Source: Cypionkella sp.
Lineage (GTDB): Bacteria; Pseudomonadota; Alphaproteobacteria; Rhodobacterales; Rhodobacteraceae
Length of the DNA: 64,000 bases
NCBI RefSeq assembly: GCF_028290025.1
Contig: NZ_JAQGKQ010000108.1
Coordinates: 1 to 64,000 of the forward strand
Direction: 5' to 3'
Made by a program: the position numbers and the translations under genes. Shown one piece after another: positions 55,295 to 63,461 of the stretch (positions are counted from its first letter, which is position 1; the number at the start of each line of letters is the position of its first letter). Under the pieces are notes generated by a model, which was given only the letters and a program-made list of their open reading frames with translations, had not been told where the DNA came from and did no database searches.

Positions 55295-55546
55295 GATTTT
55301 ACCTGCCATGCGCGGCGCGGGGTGTCGAGAGCGTGGACGCGCGGATTGTTCCGCAGCCCGTTCATCTGTTTTCACATCACTGTGATCGCATATCGGGCAG
55401 ATTTAAGCGGCAAGCTGCCGAATGACGCACAACGCGCTTAAGTTGCGCGGCGGTTGGCACAACTAGCCCGGCTGAAAGGTTTCCCTACTGCCATTTATCG
55501 CATAACTCGCCTATAGAGGGCAGAACGCCTTTTTGGATCAGACATT

Positions 55547-57793
55547 ATGCCAGAGCGCAGTGACAGTGACAGCCGAAAACTCCTCCGCCGCCTGCGCGAT
55601 GTGCTGGGTGCGAAGGCGAAGGGTCAGGACCGTCTTGACCAGATCACCCATCTGATCGCGGATTCGATTGGCACCGAGGTGTGCTCGATCTACCTGTTCC
55701 GCGACGAGGAGACGCTTGAGTTGTGTGCGACGGAAGGCTTGAAGAAGGCCGCTGTGCATCAGACACGCATGAAGCTGGGCGAAGGTTTGGTGGGGCGTGT
55801 GGCGCGGACGGGGCTGCCGGTAAACACCGCCGATGCGCCGTCTGAAAAAGGTTTTCGGTTCATGCCGGAGACGGGCGAGGAGCTGTATTCGGCTTTCCTC
55901 GGTGTGCCTATTCAGCGCGTTGGCGAAAAGCTCGGCGTGCTGGTGGTGCAGTCAAAGCAGGCGCGGGCTTATTCGGAAGACGAGATTTACGCGCTGGAAG
56001 TGGTGGCGATGGTGTTGGCCGAGATGACCGAGCTTGGCGCGTTCTCGGGCGAGGGCGGCGGCGGCATGGGGCGGTTGCACAAGCAGCCGGTGCTGTTCCG
56101 TGGGTCGAGCGGGCAAGAGGGTGCGTCGGAGGGTCGGGTTTGGCTGCATGAGCCGCGCGTGGTGGTGACCAATCCGGTGGCGGATGATCCGTTGACCGAG
56201 ATTGACCGCATCCGCGAGGCGGTGGGCGTTCTGCGGGTGTCGGTGGACGATCTGTTGTCGGCGGAAAGCCTCGACAAAGACCAAAAGGCGGTGCTGGAGG
56301 CTTACCGGATGTTCGCGCATTCGCGCGGTTGGTTGCGGCGGATGGAGGAGGATATCTCCTCGGGTCTGTCGGCGGAAGCGGCGGTGGAGAAAGAGCAATC
56401 GGCGACGCGGGCGCGGTTAAGCCAAGTGCCGGATGCGTATCTGCGTGAGCGGTTGCATGATCTCGATGATCTCTCGAACCGATTGCTGCGGATTTTGACC
56501 GGGCAAGGCAAGGATACCGGGGCGGAGATGCCGGAAAATCCGGTGCTGATCGCGCGCAACATCGGGCCTGCGGAATTGCTGGAATATGGTCGCAAGTTGA
56601 AGGGCGTCGTGCTGGAGGAAGGCTCGGTTGGCAGCCATGCCGCCATCGTGGCGCGAGCCTTGGCGATACCGATGGTCATTCATGCCGAACGCATCACCAA
56701 TGAGGCGTTGAACGGCGATGCGATCTTGGTGGACGGCGATCAGGGCATCGTGCATCTGCGACCAGAGGATACCGTGGCGCGCAGCTTCCGCGACAAAATT
56801 GCCATGCAGGCCAAGGCGATGGAGCGTTATGCCTCGCTGCGCGATCTGCCTGCGACCACCAAGGACGGCGTGACAATCGGGCTGCATATGAACGCCGGTT
56901 TGATGGCGGATTTGCCGTCTTTGGTCGGCTCGGGGGCGGAAGGCGTTGGCTTGTTCCGCACTGAATTGCAGTTTCTGGTGCGCAATTACATGCCACGGCG
57001 TCAGGAATTGGTGACGCTTTATAGCCGTGTGATTGAAGCCGCGCAGGGCCGTCCGGTGGCGTTTCGCACGCTGGATATCGGCTCGGACAAGGTGCTGCCC
57101 TACATGAAGCCGCAGGATGAGCCGAACCCGGCGATGGGGTGGCGGGCGATCCGGGTGGGATTGGACAAACCCGGTGTGCTGCGGATGCAGTTGCAGGCGT
57201 TGATCCGGGCTTCGGCGGGGCGGCCGTTGGCGATCATGTTCCCGTTTGTCAGCGAGCATGGTGAGTTCGTCGAGGCCCGCGCGCATGTGTTGCGCGAATT
57301 GCACCGTGAGAAATCCTTGGGCCATGCGGTGCCAGCGGCGCTGGAGGTGGGGGCGATGCTGGAGACGCCAAGCCTCGCCTACGCGCCGGATGCGTTTTTT
57401 GAGATGGCGGATTTTGTGTCGATTGGCGGCAACGATCTGAAACAGTTCTTCTTCGCAGCGGACCGGGAAAACGAGCGGGTTCGGAAGCGCTATGACTCGC
57501 TGAACGCCTCGTTCCTGACGTTTCTGGAAGTGGTGATCGCGCGCTGTGCCAAGGCCGGCACCAAGCTGTCGTTTTGCGGCGAGGATGCCGGGCGTCCGAT
57601 AGAGGCGTTGGCGTTTGCAGCGATTGGGCTGCGGAACCTGTCGATGCGGCCAGCCTCGATTGGGCCAGTCAAGGCGCTGCTACGCCGGGTGGATTTGAGC
57701 GAGGCGCGGGCAGTGATTGATCGGGCGCGGGATGCGGGGGCGGAGACGATTAGACCTGCGCTGATGGAGTATTTGGCGGGCGTGGGGGAGTGA
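55547..57793 (+). CDS. ptsP: PTS-Ntr enzyme I (phosphoenolpyruvate-protein phosphotransferase)
   Basis: This 748-aa first component of the nitrogen-related phosphotransferase chain passes phosphate from PEP to NPr. An N-terminal GAF domain (residues about 10-170; EVCSIYLFRDEETLELCATEG) is followed by the enzyme I region: phosphohistidine loop LEEGSVGSHAAIVARALAIP, PEP site EGVGLFRTELQFL, DIGSDKVLPY and the cysteine FCGEDAGRP. The GAF domain may sense glutamine or oxoglutarate. In relatives ptsP often directly follows lysC; here 4.3 kb of other genes lie between. Confidence 0.96.
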   Translation: MPERSDSDSRKLLRRLRDVLGAKAKGQDRLDQITHLIADSIGTEVCSIYLFRDEETLELCATEGLKKAAVHQTRMKLGEGLVGRVARTGLPVNTADAPSEKGFRFMPETGEELYSAFLGVPIQRVGEKLGVLVVQSKQARAYSEDEIYALEVVAMVLAEMTELGAFSGEGGGGMGRLHKQPVLFRGSSGQEGASEGRVWLHEPRVVVTNPVADDPLTEIDRIREAVGVLRVSVDDLLSAESLDKDQKAVLEAYRMFAHSRGWLRRMEEDISSGLSAEAAVEKEQSATRARLSQVPDAYLRERLHDLDDLSNRLLRILTGQGKDTGAEMPENPVLIARNIGPAELLEYGRKLKGVVLEEGSVGSHAAIVARALAIPMVIHAERITNEALNGDAILVDGDQGIVHLRPEDTVARSFRDKIAMQAKAMERYASLRDLPATTKDGVTIGLHMNAGLMADLPSLVGSGAEGVGLFRTELQFLVRNYMPRRQELVTLYSRVIEAAQGRPVAFRTLDIGSDKVLPYMKPQDEPNPAMGWRAIRVGLDKPGVLRMQLQALIRASAGRPLAIMFPFVSEHGEFVEARAHVLRELHREKSLGHAVPAALEVGAMLETPSLAYAPDAFFEMADFVSIGGNDLKQFFFAADRENERVRKRYDSLNASFLTFLEVVIARCAKAGTKLSFCGEDAGRPIEALAFAAIGLRNLSMRPASIGPVKALLRRVDLSEARAVIDRARDAGAETIRPALMEYLAGVGE

Positions 57794-57886
57794 GGAGGGG
57801 TGTCGCATTGTTGAATAAGTCGCCCTTGGATGGCGGCGGGATGTTGTAAATATAGATGGTGATTGATTTGAGGAGCGTATTAGAGA

Positions 57887-58312
57887 ATGGCGAGACGCAC
57901 TGAGCTTCGCGGCATTTGTCATGATATGCTGTTAGCGTTTAGCAGCCGTAACAACGATCTTCGCGGATACTGGGCTCTTGGTCAGTTGAAAAGCTGGATC
58001 GAGGATGAAGGCGAAGGCGCGCTGATTATTCCTCTGATGGGCGAGGCGAGTGCCAAGAGTATACTTCAATTCGCTGAAGTATCTTGTCGCTTCGTCGCAA
58101 TGCTTAATACCCTAATTGCGAACTACAGATTGCTACCCGATTGGGTTGTAGACGCCCGAATTACTATCGAGTTAACTGCCTCAAATCAGGTGAAGTGCTC
58201 AATTATCGTTGTTTCCGACCTTGGGCGCTCATTCGAAGCGACCCGAACTGTATTAGCGCGTCGGCATGATCCCCGTTGGGAACAGAGAACAACCAGAATC
58301 GGCGTTCTGTAA
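57887..58312 (+). CDS. AT-rich orphan gene, function unknown
   Basis: This 141-aa protein has MARRTELRGICHDMLLAFSSRNNDLRGYWALGQL at its start (residues 1-34) and a C-terminus with SIIVVSDLGRSFEATRTV and RRHDPRWEQRT. Base composition is distinctly more AT-rich than in flanking genes, and there is a GAGGAG site upstream. This suggests recent transfer. I know no family and see no membrane or signal segment. Confidence 0.65.
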   Translation: MARRTELRGICHDMLLAFSSRNNDLRGYWALGQLKSWIEDEGEGALIIPLMGEASAKSILQFAEVSCRFVAMLNTLIANYRLLPDWVVDARITIELTASNQVKCSIIVVSDLGRSFEATRTVLARRHDPRWEQRTTRIGVL

Positions 58313-58444
58313 TTTTGGCTTTCTGCAATGGCGTGAGCCAAAGGATCATTACCCTTCAATCACAACAAAGGTCAGCGTCTGACCGCCGGGCTGGCGCTTC
58401 AACGCCAATTCTGCACGCTTAATCCCGCAACCAATCCCCCAGCC

Positions 58445-58479
58445 GTTCTAAGCGGGACAGCACAAAAGCGCCCGCCCGA
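58445..58479 (+). repeat. Dispersed intergenic repeat R3, copy 2
   Basis: GTTCTAAGCGGGACAGCACA then AAAGCGCCCGCCCGA, matching 52151-52185 at nearly every base. It lies in the 274-nt interval after the AT-rich orphan. Confidence 0.65.
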
Positions 58480-58586
58480 TTGTTGTGTTCGGCCTGATTG
58501 TTGATGAGTTCTGTTGGGGCTTTGTATCCTGTGCATCGCAATCGGGTGCGGCTGGGGTTCGACTTCGGGCTTCAGCTTTGGGGGGC

Positions 58587-58976
58587 CTAGTCTTCGGTGC
58601 GTTCCGTCGAGGTGCGGTCTTGGGGATAGTGGCGCAGGGGGAACTTGGGGAGCCAGCTTTCGCGGCGGATGGTCCAGAGTTCGTAGGTGGGGGTGAATTG
58701 GTCGGGGGCGTCTAGGCTGCCTACGCTGACCTCTATTTCGTCGTCGCTGCGGGAGAAGACTGACGAGCCGCAGGAGGGGCAGAAGCTGCGGTTTTTGTAG
58801 GTTTGGAACGCGCCGGTGATGGTGACGGCGGCGTCGGGAAAGATTGCCGAGGCGTGGAACAGCGCGCCGTGGTGTTTGCGGCAGTCTAAGCAGTGGCAGA
58901 GGCCGGTGCGGTAGGGCTCGCCTGTGGCTTCGATGCGCAGTTGGCCGCAGAGGCAGCCGCCGGTGACTTTGGGCAT
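58587..58976 (-). CDS. GFA family zinc protein
   Basis: This 129-aa protein has the GFA/CENP-V fold (glutathione-dependent formaldehyde-activating enzyme-like). The zinc cysteines are all present: GGCLCGQLRI, CHCLDCRKHHG and RSFCPSCGSSVF. Family members are mostly uncharacterised and few act on formaldehyde, so the enzyme name should not be taken literally. The start at 58976 (MPKVTGG) is preferred. Confidence 0.88.
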   Translation of the reverse strand: MPKVTGGCLCGQLRIEATGEPYRTGLCHCLDCRKHHGALFHASAIFPDAAVTITGAFQTYKNRSFCPSCGSSVFSRSDDEIEVSVGSLDAPDQFTPTYELWTIRRESWLPKFPLRHYPQDRTSTERTED

Positions 58977-59174
58977 GGTGGGACTCCGGGCTTCGGTTGC
59001 GGAGCATGTAGCGGGGGAATTTGGAGTGTCTAGGGTTGGGGTGGTTATTGGCTGTGAGCGGCGGTTTGCAGGATGGTTCCTTGGGCGATTAATTGATCGG
59101 TTTGGACGGGCTTGGATCATAGGATTGATACTGCGCTTGGGGCCAGCGCTGGGGGTTTCACACCCCCAAAGTCA

Positions 59175-59226
59175 CATTGGCTCTAAGCCGATATGACCTG
59201 ACCCCCGTGGGATATTTGAGCCAATG
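59175..59226. repeat. 9-bp inverted repeat in the GFA/EcsC interval
   Basis: CATTGGCTC (59175-59183) and GAGCCAATG (59218-59226) are perfect inverted copies with 34 nt between, including GGGATATTTGAG. The 360-nt interval 58977-59336 otherwise shows only GGGGGT/ACCCCC (59151-59167). It could be a decayed repeat element. Confidence 0.4.
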
Positions 59227-59336
59227 CGAAAGCAAAATTTTAATCAAATGGTTAGTAGTTGATACCAGCGTGCCGAGTTGGCCTGAAGCGTCTGGGGTTT
59301 AGCTTTGGTTGAGTGCAGCGCGTCAGGCGGTGCGGG

Positions 59337-60098
59337 CTATCGGGCTTTGGTGATCTTCGGTGGCTCGATGGCTTTGGCGAAGGCGGCGACGACGGCCTCT
59401 CCGCCTTGGGTTGCGGCCAGACGCATCAGGGCAAAACGGATGCGGGCCATTTCGCGGTAATACGTCAGAAACGCGGCGTTCAGGGCAGCGCCCGAGACTG
59501 CGCCCAGCACCGGAATGGCTTGGGCGGCGAGTTTTTGGCCCATCGTGGCAGCAAGACGGGGGGCCACCGTGGCGATCAGTTTCTGGATCGCGGGACCGGT
59601 CAGGGTCATCCGGGCGGACAGAAAGGCGGCGTTGACGCCATCGTCCGATTGCAGCGGAGTGCCTGCGGCGAACACCTCAAGACAAGCGGCGCGGATGCCG
59701 GGTTCGGTGGGATCAAAGCCCGCGCGGATCGCCTCTGCCCGGATCGTATGCAGGATGAGCGTGATAGTGACGGGCAGTTCGGCGATAGAGGTGAGCAGGC
59801 CGCCTGCCCCACCAGCGGCTCCGGTTGCCATCGCGGCGAAGGTTGAGGCTTTGCCGCCGATTTTTGGACCCTGATCGCCTAAGCCCGCAACGCCATGCGC
59901 GGCAGTCAGGGCGCGGATCACTATTTGTTCGATCTGGGCACGCAAAGCGGCCGGAATAAGCACCATCTGCTTTTCCAGGCCGCCGCCAAGTTTGTTCACC
60001 AGCGTCATCAGCGGACCGTTGGCACGCTTATAGGCGCGAGCAAGCTCCGCGATTTCGGATTCGGTATTGGGCGAGCGCAGAGCGGGAAGCTGGGTCAT
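59337..60098 (-). CDS. EcsC family protein
   Basis: This 253-aa protein matches the EcsC family named after a Bacillus ABC-transporter neighbour. Conserved features are LARAYKRANGPLMTLVNKLGG, GGKASTFAAMATGAAGGAGG, and helices with small residues through ITLILHTIRAEAIRAGFDP. It probably associates with membranes. No ABC transporter is nearby, so the function is unknown. Confidence 0.85.
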   Translation of the reverse strand: MTQLPALRSPNTESEIAELARAYKRANGPLMTLVNKLGGGLEKQMVLIPAALRAQIEQIVIRALTAAHGVAGLGDQGPKIGGKASTFAAMATGAAGGAGGLLTSIAELPVTITLILHTIRAEAIRAGFDPTEPGIRAACLEVFAAGTPLQSDDGVNAAFLSARMTLTGPAIQKLIATVAPRLAATMGQKLAAQAIPVLGAVSGAALNAAFLTYYREMARIRFALMRLAATQGGEAVVAAFAKAIEPPKITKAR

Positions 60099-60142
60099 CT
60101 GGGTAATGTGGTGGGTTTATCGGCTTCGCGCAAGAGATGCGC

Positions 60143-60667
60143 TTAGGCTTGCGGCAGGCTGGCACCGCTGGCTTTGGTGACATGGCCTTTTATGCCCTGC
60201 CAAGCGCCCTTTTTCAACTCCAGACCCAAGGTGCGATCTGGGTTGGTGGGCGGCGGCATTACCACGCCTTCGAGCTTTTTGAAGCCGAAGCGGGCGTAAT
60301 AGGGCGCGTCGCCGACCAGCAGCACGCGCTCCCAGCCCAGACGGCGGGCTTCGGCGAGGCTTTCGTTGATCAGTAGGGCGCCCAGACCTTCACCCTGCCG
60401 GGTTGGGTGGACGGCGATGGGGCCGAGCAGCAGCACGTCTTCGCCATCCTCGCCATCGCCCTCGTCAATTTCGGCGGGCCAATAGCGGATCGCGGCGGCG
60501 AGCGTGCCATCGGCATCGCGCAGGATCAGGCACAGGGCGGCCACAGTGGGCACGCCATCGCGCAGGCGGTAAGAAGACAAGGCGGTACGGCCGGGGGCGA
60601 AGCAAAGGTCATAAAGCGCCTCGACTTCCCACCAGTCATCCTCGACTTCTTCTTCCATCTGATACAC
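60143..60667 (-). CDS. GNAT family N-acetyltransferase
   Basis: This 174-aa acetyltransferase of YhbS-like type has the acetyl-CoA loop in LLGPIAVHPTRQGEGLGALL and the distal strand LVGDAPYYARFGFKKLEG. The acidic N-terminus (MEEEVEDDWWEVEALYDL) is unusual but the domain is complete. The acceptor substrate is not known. Initiation at MYQ or the next Met three codons on is uncertain. Confidence 0.86.
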   Translation of the reverse strand: MYQMEEEVEDDWWEVEALYDLCFAPGRTALSSYRLRDGVPTVAALCLILRDADGTLAAAIRYWPAEIDEGDGEDGEDVLLLGPIAVHPTRQGEGLGALLINESLAEARRLGWERVLLVGDAPYYARFGFKKLEGVVMPPPTNPDRTLGLELKKGAWQGIKGHVTKASGASLPQA

Positions 60668-60745
60668 GGGGAAGTCCTTCTAGAATCATCTGGAAACGCG
60701 GGTAACATGGGGTTTGCGCAGGATCAAACCTGAAGGGGAATATGG

Positions 60746-61366
60746 ATGTTTTATGATCCGATAAATGGCGCTGGTTCGACGAATGGCGGGCTGAGGGATG
60801 CCAGCACGAAAAATGGCGGGTTGGCGCATAATCCGTTCAAGGCGATTGTGGCACCGCGCCCGATTGGCTGGATTTCGACGCGGGGGCCATTGGGCGATAA
60901 CCTTGCGCCCTATTCGTTTTTCAACGCGGTGAACGATGCGCCGATGCAGGTGATGTTCGCGGGGAGTTTGAAGGATTCGATCTTTAATCTGCGCGAGTCC
61001 GGGGTGTTTGCAGTCAATGTGGTGGCCGAAAGCATGATTGCCGAGATGAACGCGAGTTCAGAGGCGGTGGCGCGTGGGGTCGATGAATTTGCGCTGGCGG
61101 GGGTCGAGAAGGCCGAGTGTAAGGTGATTGATTGCCCTCGGGTGGCGCAGGCTCCGGCGACGTTGGAGTGTCGGGTGGCGCATCTGTTGGAGTTGGGCGG
61201 CGGCAGTTGGATGGCGGTCGGCGAGGTTGTTGGGGTGCATATCCGCGAGGAATATCTGCGCGATGGGCGGTTCGATCTGGCGCTGGTGCGACCGGTGGCG
61301 CGGCTCGGGTATCGCGATTACGCGGTGGTTGGCGCGCCGTTTGAGTTGGAGCGGCCGGATGATTGA
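60746..61366 (+). CDS. Flavin reductase-like domain protein
   Basis: This 206-aa protein of the FMN-binding flavin reductase family has NPFKAIVAPRPIGWISTRGP, LAPYSFFNAVNDAPMQVMF, and SGVFAVNVVAESM, forming the FMN-binding split barrel. It likely reduces free flavin or acts as an FMN oxidoreductase; a partner monooxygenase is not adjacent. Frame and length are normal for the family. Confidence 0.9.
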   Translation: MFYDPINGAGSTNGGLRDASTKNGGLAHNPFKAIVAPRPIGWISTRGPLGDNLAPYSFFNAVNDAPMQVMFAGSLKDSIFNLRESGVFAVNVVAESMIAEMNASSEAVARGVDEFALAGVEKAECKVIDCPRVAQAPATLECRVAHLLELGGGSWMAVGEVVGVHIREEYLRDGRFDLALVRPVARLGYRDYAVVGAPFELERPDD

Positions 61367-61395
61367 AGTGGCCGGATGACTGAGAACTGCGCTTT

Positions 61396-61484
61396 GGTCA
61401 TCCTCTCTGCGTAAATATCCCCGCCGGAGGCTGCTTTGGCTGGCAGAGGATGCCTCCGGCGGGAGTATTTAGGCCAAGATGAAG
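61396..61484. repeat. Inverted pair of R2 repeats
   Basis: A forward copy (61396-61431: GGTCATCCTCTCTGC, then AAATATCCCCGCCGGAGGC) is followed by a reverse copy (61452-61472: GCCTCCGGCGGGAGTATTT). Together they form a strong hairpin in the 145-nt interval between the convergent flavin reductase and tadA genes and may act as a bidirectional terminator. Confidence 0.75.
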
Positions 61485-61511
61485 TCGCAAATTTAGAAAT
61501 TTTTTATGCAG

Positions 61512-61940
61512 TTAGCGGCGTTGGGCGAAGAAGGTCTTTAGTAAGGCTTCTGACTCGGCGGCGTTAATGCCGTCGTAAATCTCGGGGATGTGGTGGCATT
61601 GCGGATGGCTGAACACGCGTGCGCCGTGGAGTGTGCCGCCGGATTTGGGGTCGGCTGCACCGTAGTATAGGCGCGCTATGCGGGCGGCGGAGATGGTGCC
61701 GGCGCAGATTGGGCAGGGTTCCAAGGTGACATAGAGGTCGTGATTGGGGAGGCGCTCGGAATTGGCGAGGCGGCAGGCTGCGCGGATGGCTAGGACTTCG
61801 GCATGGGCGGTGGGGTCGGTTAGTTCTCGGGTGCGGTTTCCGGCGGCGGCGATGATTTGGCCGTCCTTAACCACGACGGCACCAATGGGGACTTCACCGC
61901 GTAAGGCGGCCAAGCGGGCTTGGTCTAAGGCGGCGTCCAT
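61512..61940 (-). CDS. tadA: tRNA-specific adenosine deaminase
   Basis: This 142-aa zinc deaminase makes inosine at position 34 of tRNA-Arg(ACG). It has the HAEVLAIR motif (zinc His and catalytic Glu), PCPICAG (zinc cysteines) and GAADPKSGGTLHGARV. The start at 61940 (MDAALDQAR) is set by family homology; the upstream frame is longer but non-homologous. It is divergent from rluB. Confidence 0.93.
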   Translation of the reverse strand: MDAALDQARLAALRGEVPIGAVVVKDGQIIAAAGNRTRELTDPTAHAEVLAIRAACRLANSERLPNHDLYVTLEPCPICAGTISAARIARLYYGAADPKSGGTLHGARVFSHPQCHHIPEIYDGINAAESEALLKTFFAQRR

Positions 61941-62055
61941 GAAGGTTTTGAACACCCGATTACCCCTTGGCGCTTGCCCCTTGGCGGTTGAAGGAATAGT
62001 TTGATGAGATAGCCCGCGATGATCGCGCGCTGAGCCCGTTGAAGGATAAGAGACT

Positions 62056-63264
62056 ATGGCCGAGAATACAAATCCCCCGAAAATTAGCGCCCCCAAAGTT
62101 GCTGGACCTCGGGTTGAGGGCAAAGCGGTGGAGCGAAAGTCTGCGGTGCAAGCCAAGCCTGCGGCGGGGACGCCGGACGGTGACCGGATCGCCAAGGTGT
62201 TGTCTCGGGCTGGGGTGGCTTCGCGGCGGGAAGCTGAGCGGATGATTGAATTGGGTGAGGTTTCGGTCAATGGCAAGGTGATTGACTCACCGGCTTTGAA
62301 TGTCACGTCCAAGGATAAGATCGTGGTGCGCGGTGTGGTGGTCGGCGAGCCCGAGCAGGCGCGGTTGTGGCTGTATTACAAGCCTGAGGGACTGGTGACT
62401 TCGGAGTCCGACGAGAAGGGCCGTGAGACGGTGTTTGACAATCTGCCTGCGGAATTGCCGCGGGTGATGTCGGTGGGGCGGCTCGATTTGAACTCGGAAG
62501 GTCTGCTTTTGCTGACCAATGACGGGGCGTTGAAGCGGCGACTTGAATTGCCCTCAACCGGGTGGTTGCGGAAGTATCGCGTGCGGGTGAATGGCAATCC
62601 AGTGGACCCGGATTTGGAGCCGTTGCGCAAGGGCATCGTGGTTGAAGGTGAGCGGTTTCAGCCGATGATCGTGGTGATCGACCGGATTCAAGGCGCGAAT
62701 GCCTGGCTGACGGTGGGTCTGCGCGAGGGTAAGAACCGCGAAATCCGGCGGGCGATGTCGGCGATCAACCTGACGGTTAACCGCTTGATCCGGGTCAGCT
62801 ATGGGCCGTTCCGTTTGAACGATTTGCAGCCAGGTGAGGTCGAAGAGGTCAAGGGCAAGGTGCTGCGCGATCAGTTGGGCCAAGGCGCTACGGTGGATGA
62901 AGATGCGCCGAAGCGGACGCGGGCGCCACGTGCCGGGGCTTCACGCACCACCACGGGCAAGGCCGAGGGCGCGAGTTCGGGGCGGCGGTTGAAGGCGGGC
63001 GAAGGCTTGAAGCAGTTGTCGGAGGCTTGGGGTGAGGCGACCAAGCCGCGCAGTTTCGGGACAGCGGCGCGGAAAGAGGCTGACGCTGGTAAGCCGCGCG
63101 TGTTTGGCACGGCGGCGAAGAAAGCAGAGGGTGATTTTCGGCCAGCGAAGCCAGCTGCGAAACGGGCTGCTCCTACGCGGGGTGGGCCTGCTGGGCCGAA
63201 GTTTGGCGGGAAGCCTGCGGGCGGGCCGAAGCCTGCGGGTGGGCGGCCAAAGCGTGGCGCGTGA
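62056..63264 (+). CDS. rluB: Pseudouridine synthase RluB with long basic tail
   Basis: This 402-aa enzyme modifies a uridine of 23S rRNA (position 2605 in E. coli numbering). An S4 RNA-binding domain (RIAKVLSRAGVASRREAERM) is followed by the RsuA-type catalytic domain with MSVGRLDLNSEGLLLL, where Asp is the nucleophile, and KNREIRRAMSAINLTVNRL. The last 110 or so residues are Lys/Ala/Gly/Pro-rich with repeated RSFGTAARK / RVFGTAAKK motifs, probably disordered and RNA-binding. Tails of this sort are found on RluB homologues. Confidence 0.93.
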   Translation: MAENTNPPKISAPKVAGPRVEGKAVERKSAVQAKPAAGTPDGDRIAKVLSRAGVASRREAERMIELGEVSVNGKVIDSPALNVTSKDKIVVRGVVVGEPEQARLWLYYKPEGLVTSESDEKGRETVFDNLPAELPRVMSVGRLDLNSEGLLLLTNDGALKRRLELPSTGWLRKYRVRVNGNPVDPDLEPLRKGIVVEGERFQPMIVVIDRIQGANAWLTVGLREGKNREIRRAMSAINLTVNRLIRVSYGPFRLNDLQPGEVEEVKGKVLRDQLGQGATVDEDAPKRTRAPRAGASRTTTGKAEGASSGRRLKAGEGLKQLSEAWGEATKPRSFGTAARKEADAGKPRVFGTAAKKAEGDFRPAKPAAKRAAPTRGGPAGPKFGGKPAGGPKPAGGRPKRGA

Positions 63265-63364
63265 AGGCGATAGTTCCCCGTTTTTGCCCTCTGGCAGGAC
63301 GGGGCGGCTGTGCTTATAGTTGGGGCGTAAGTCTAGCGGTTTCCCGGGGTTAGTAGGAGGCGTC

Positions 63365-63448
63365 ATGTCTGCCAAGGGTATGGAATCGGGCGCGTTTATG
63401 CTCTTGCTGGCGCTGATGGTTTACGTTGCCATTAGTAGCGCCCAATGA
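63365..63448 (+). CDS. 27-aa membrane peptide
   Basis: A short frame MSAKGMESGAFMLLLALMVY ending VAISSAQ, with a very strong TAGGAGG ribosome site 5 nt before the ATG. It is one hydrophobic helix. Its stop lies 13 nt before the next gene, so it is probably in the same operon. No family is known to me. Confidence 0.55.
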   Translation: MSAKGMESGAFMLLLALMVYVAISSAQ

Positions 63449-63461
63449 TGGGAGCGTAGCA

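Noticed and set aside
59151-59167. GGGGGT/ACCCCC hairpin as a terminator
   Set aside because: The T-run is on the wrong side for either neighbouring gene.
61941-62312. N-terminal extension of TadA (124 residues)
   Set aside because: It is antisense to the start of rluB and lacks homology; TadA begins at 61940.
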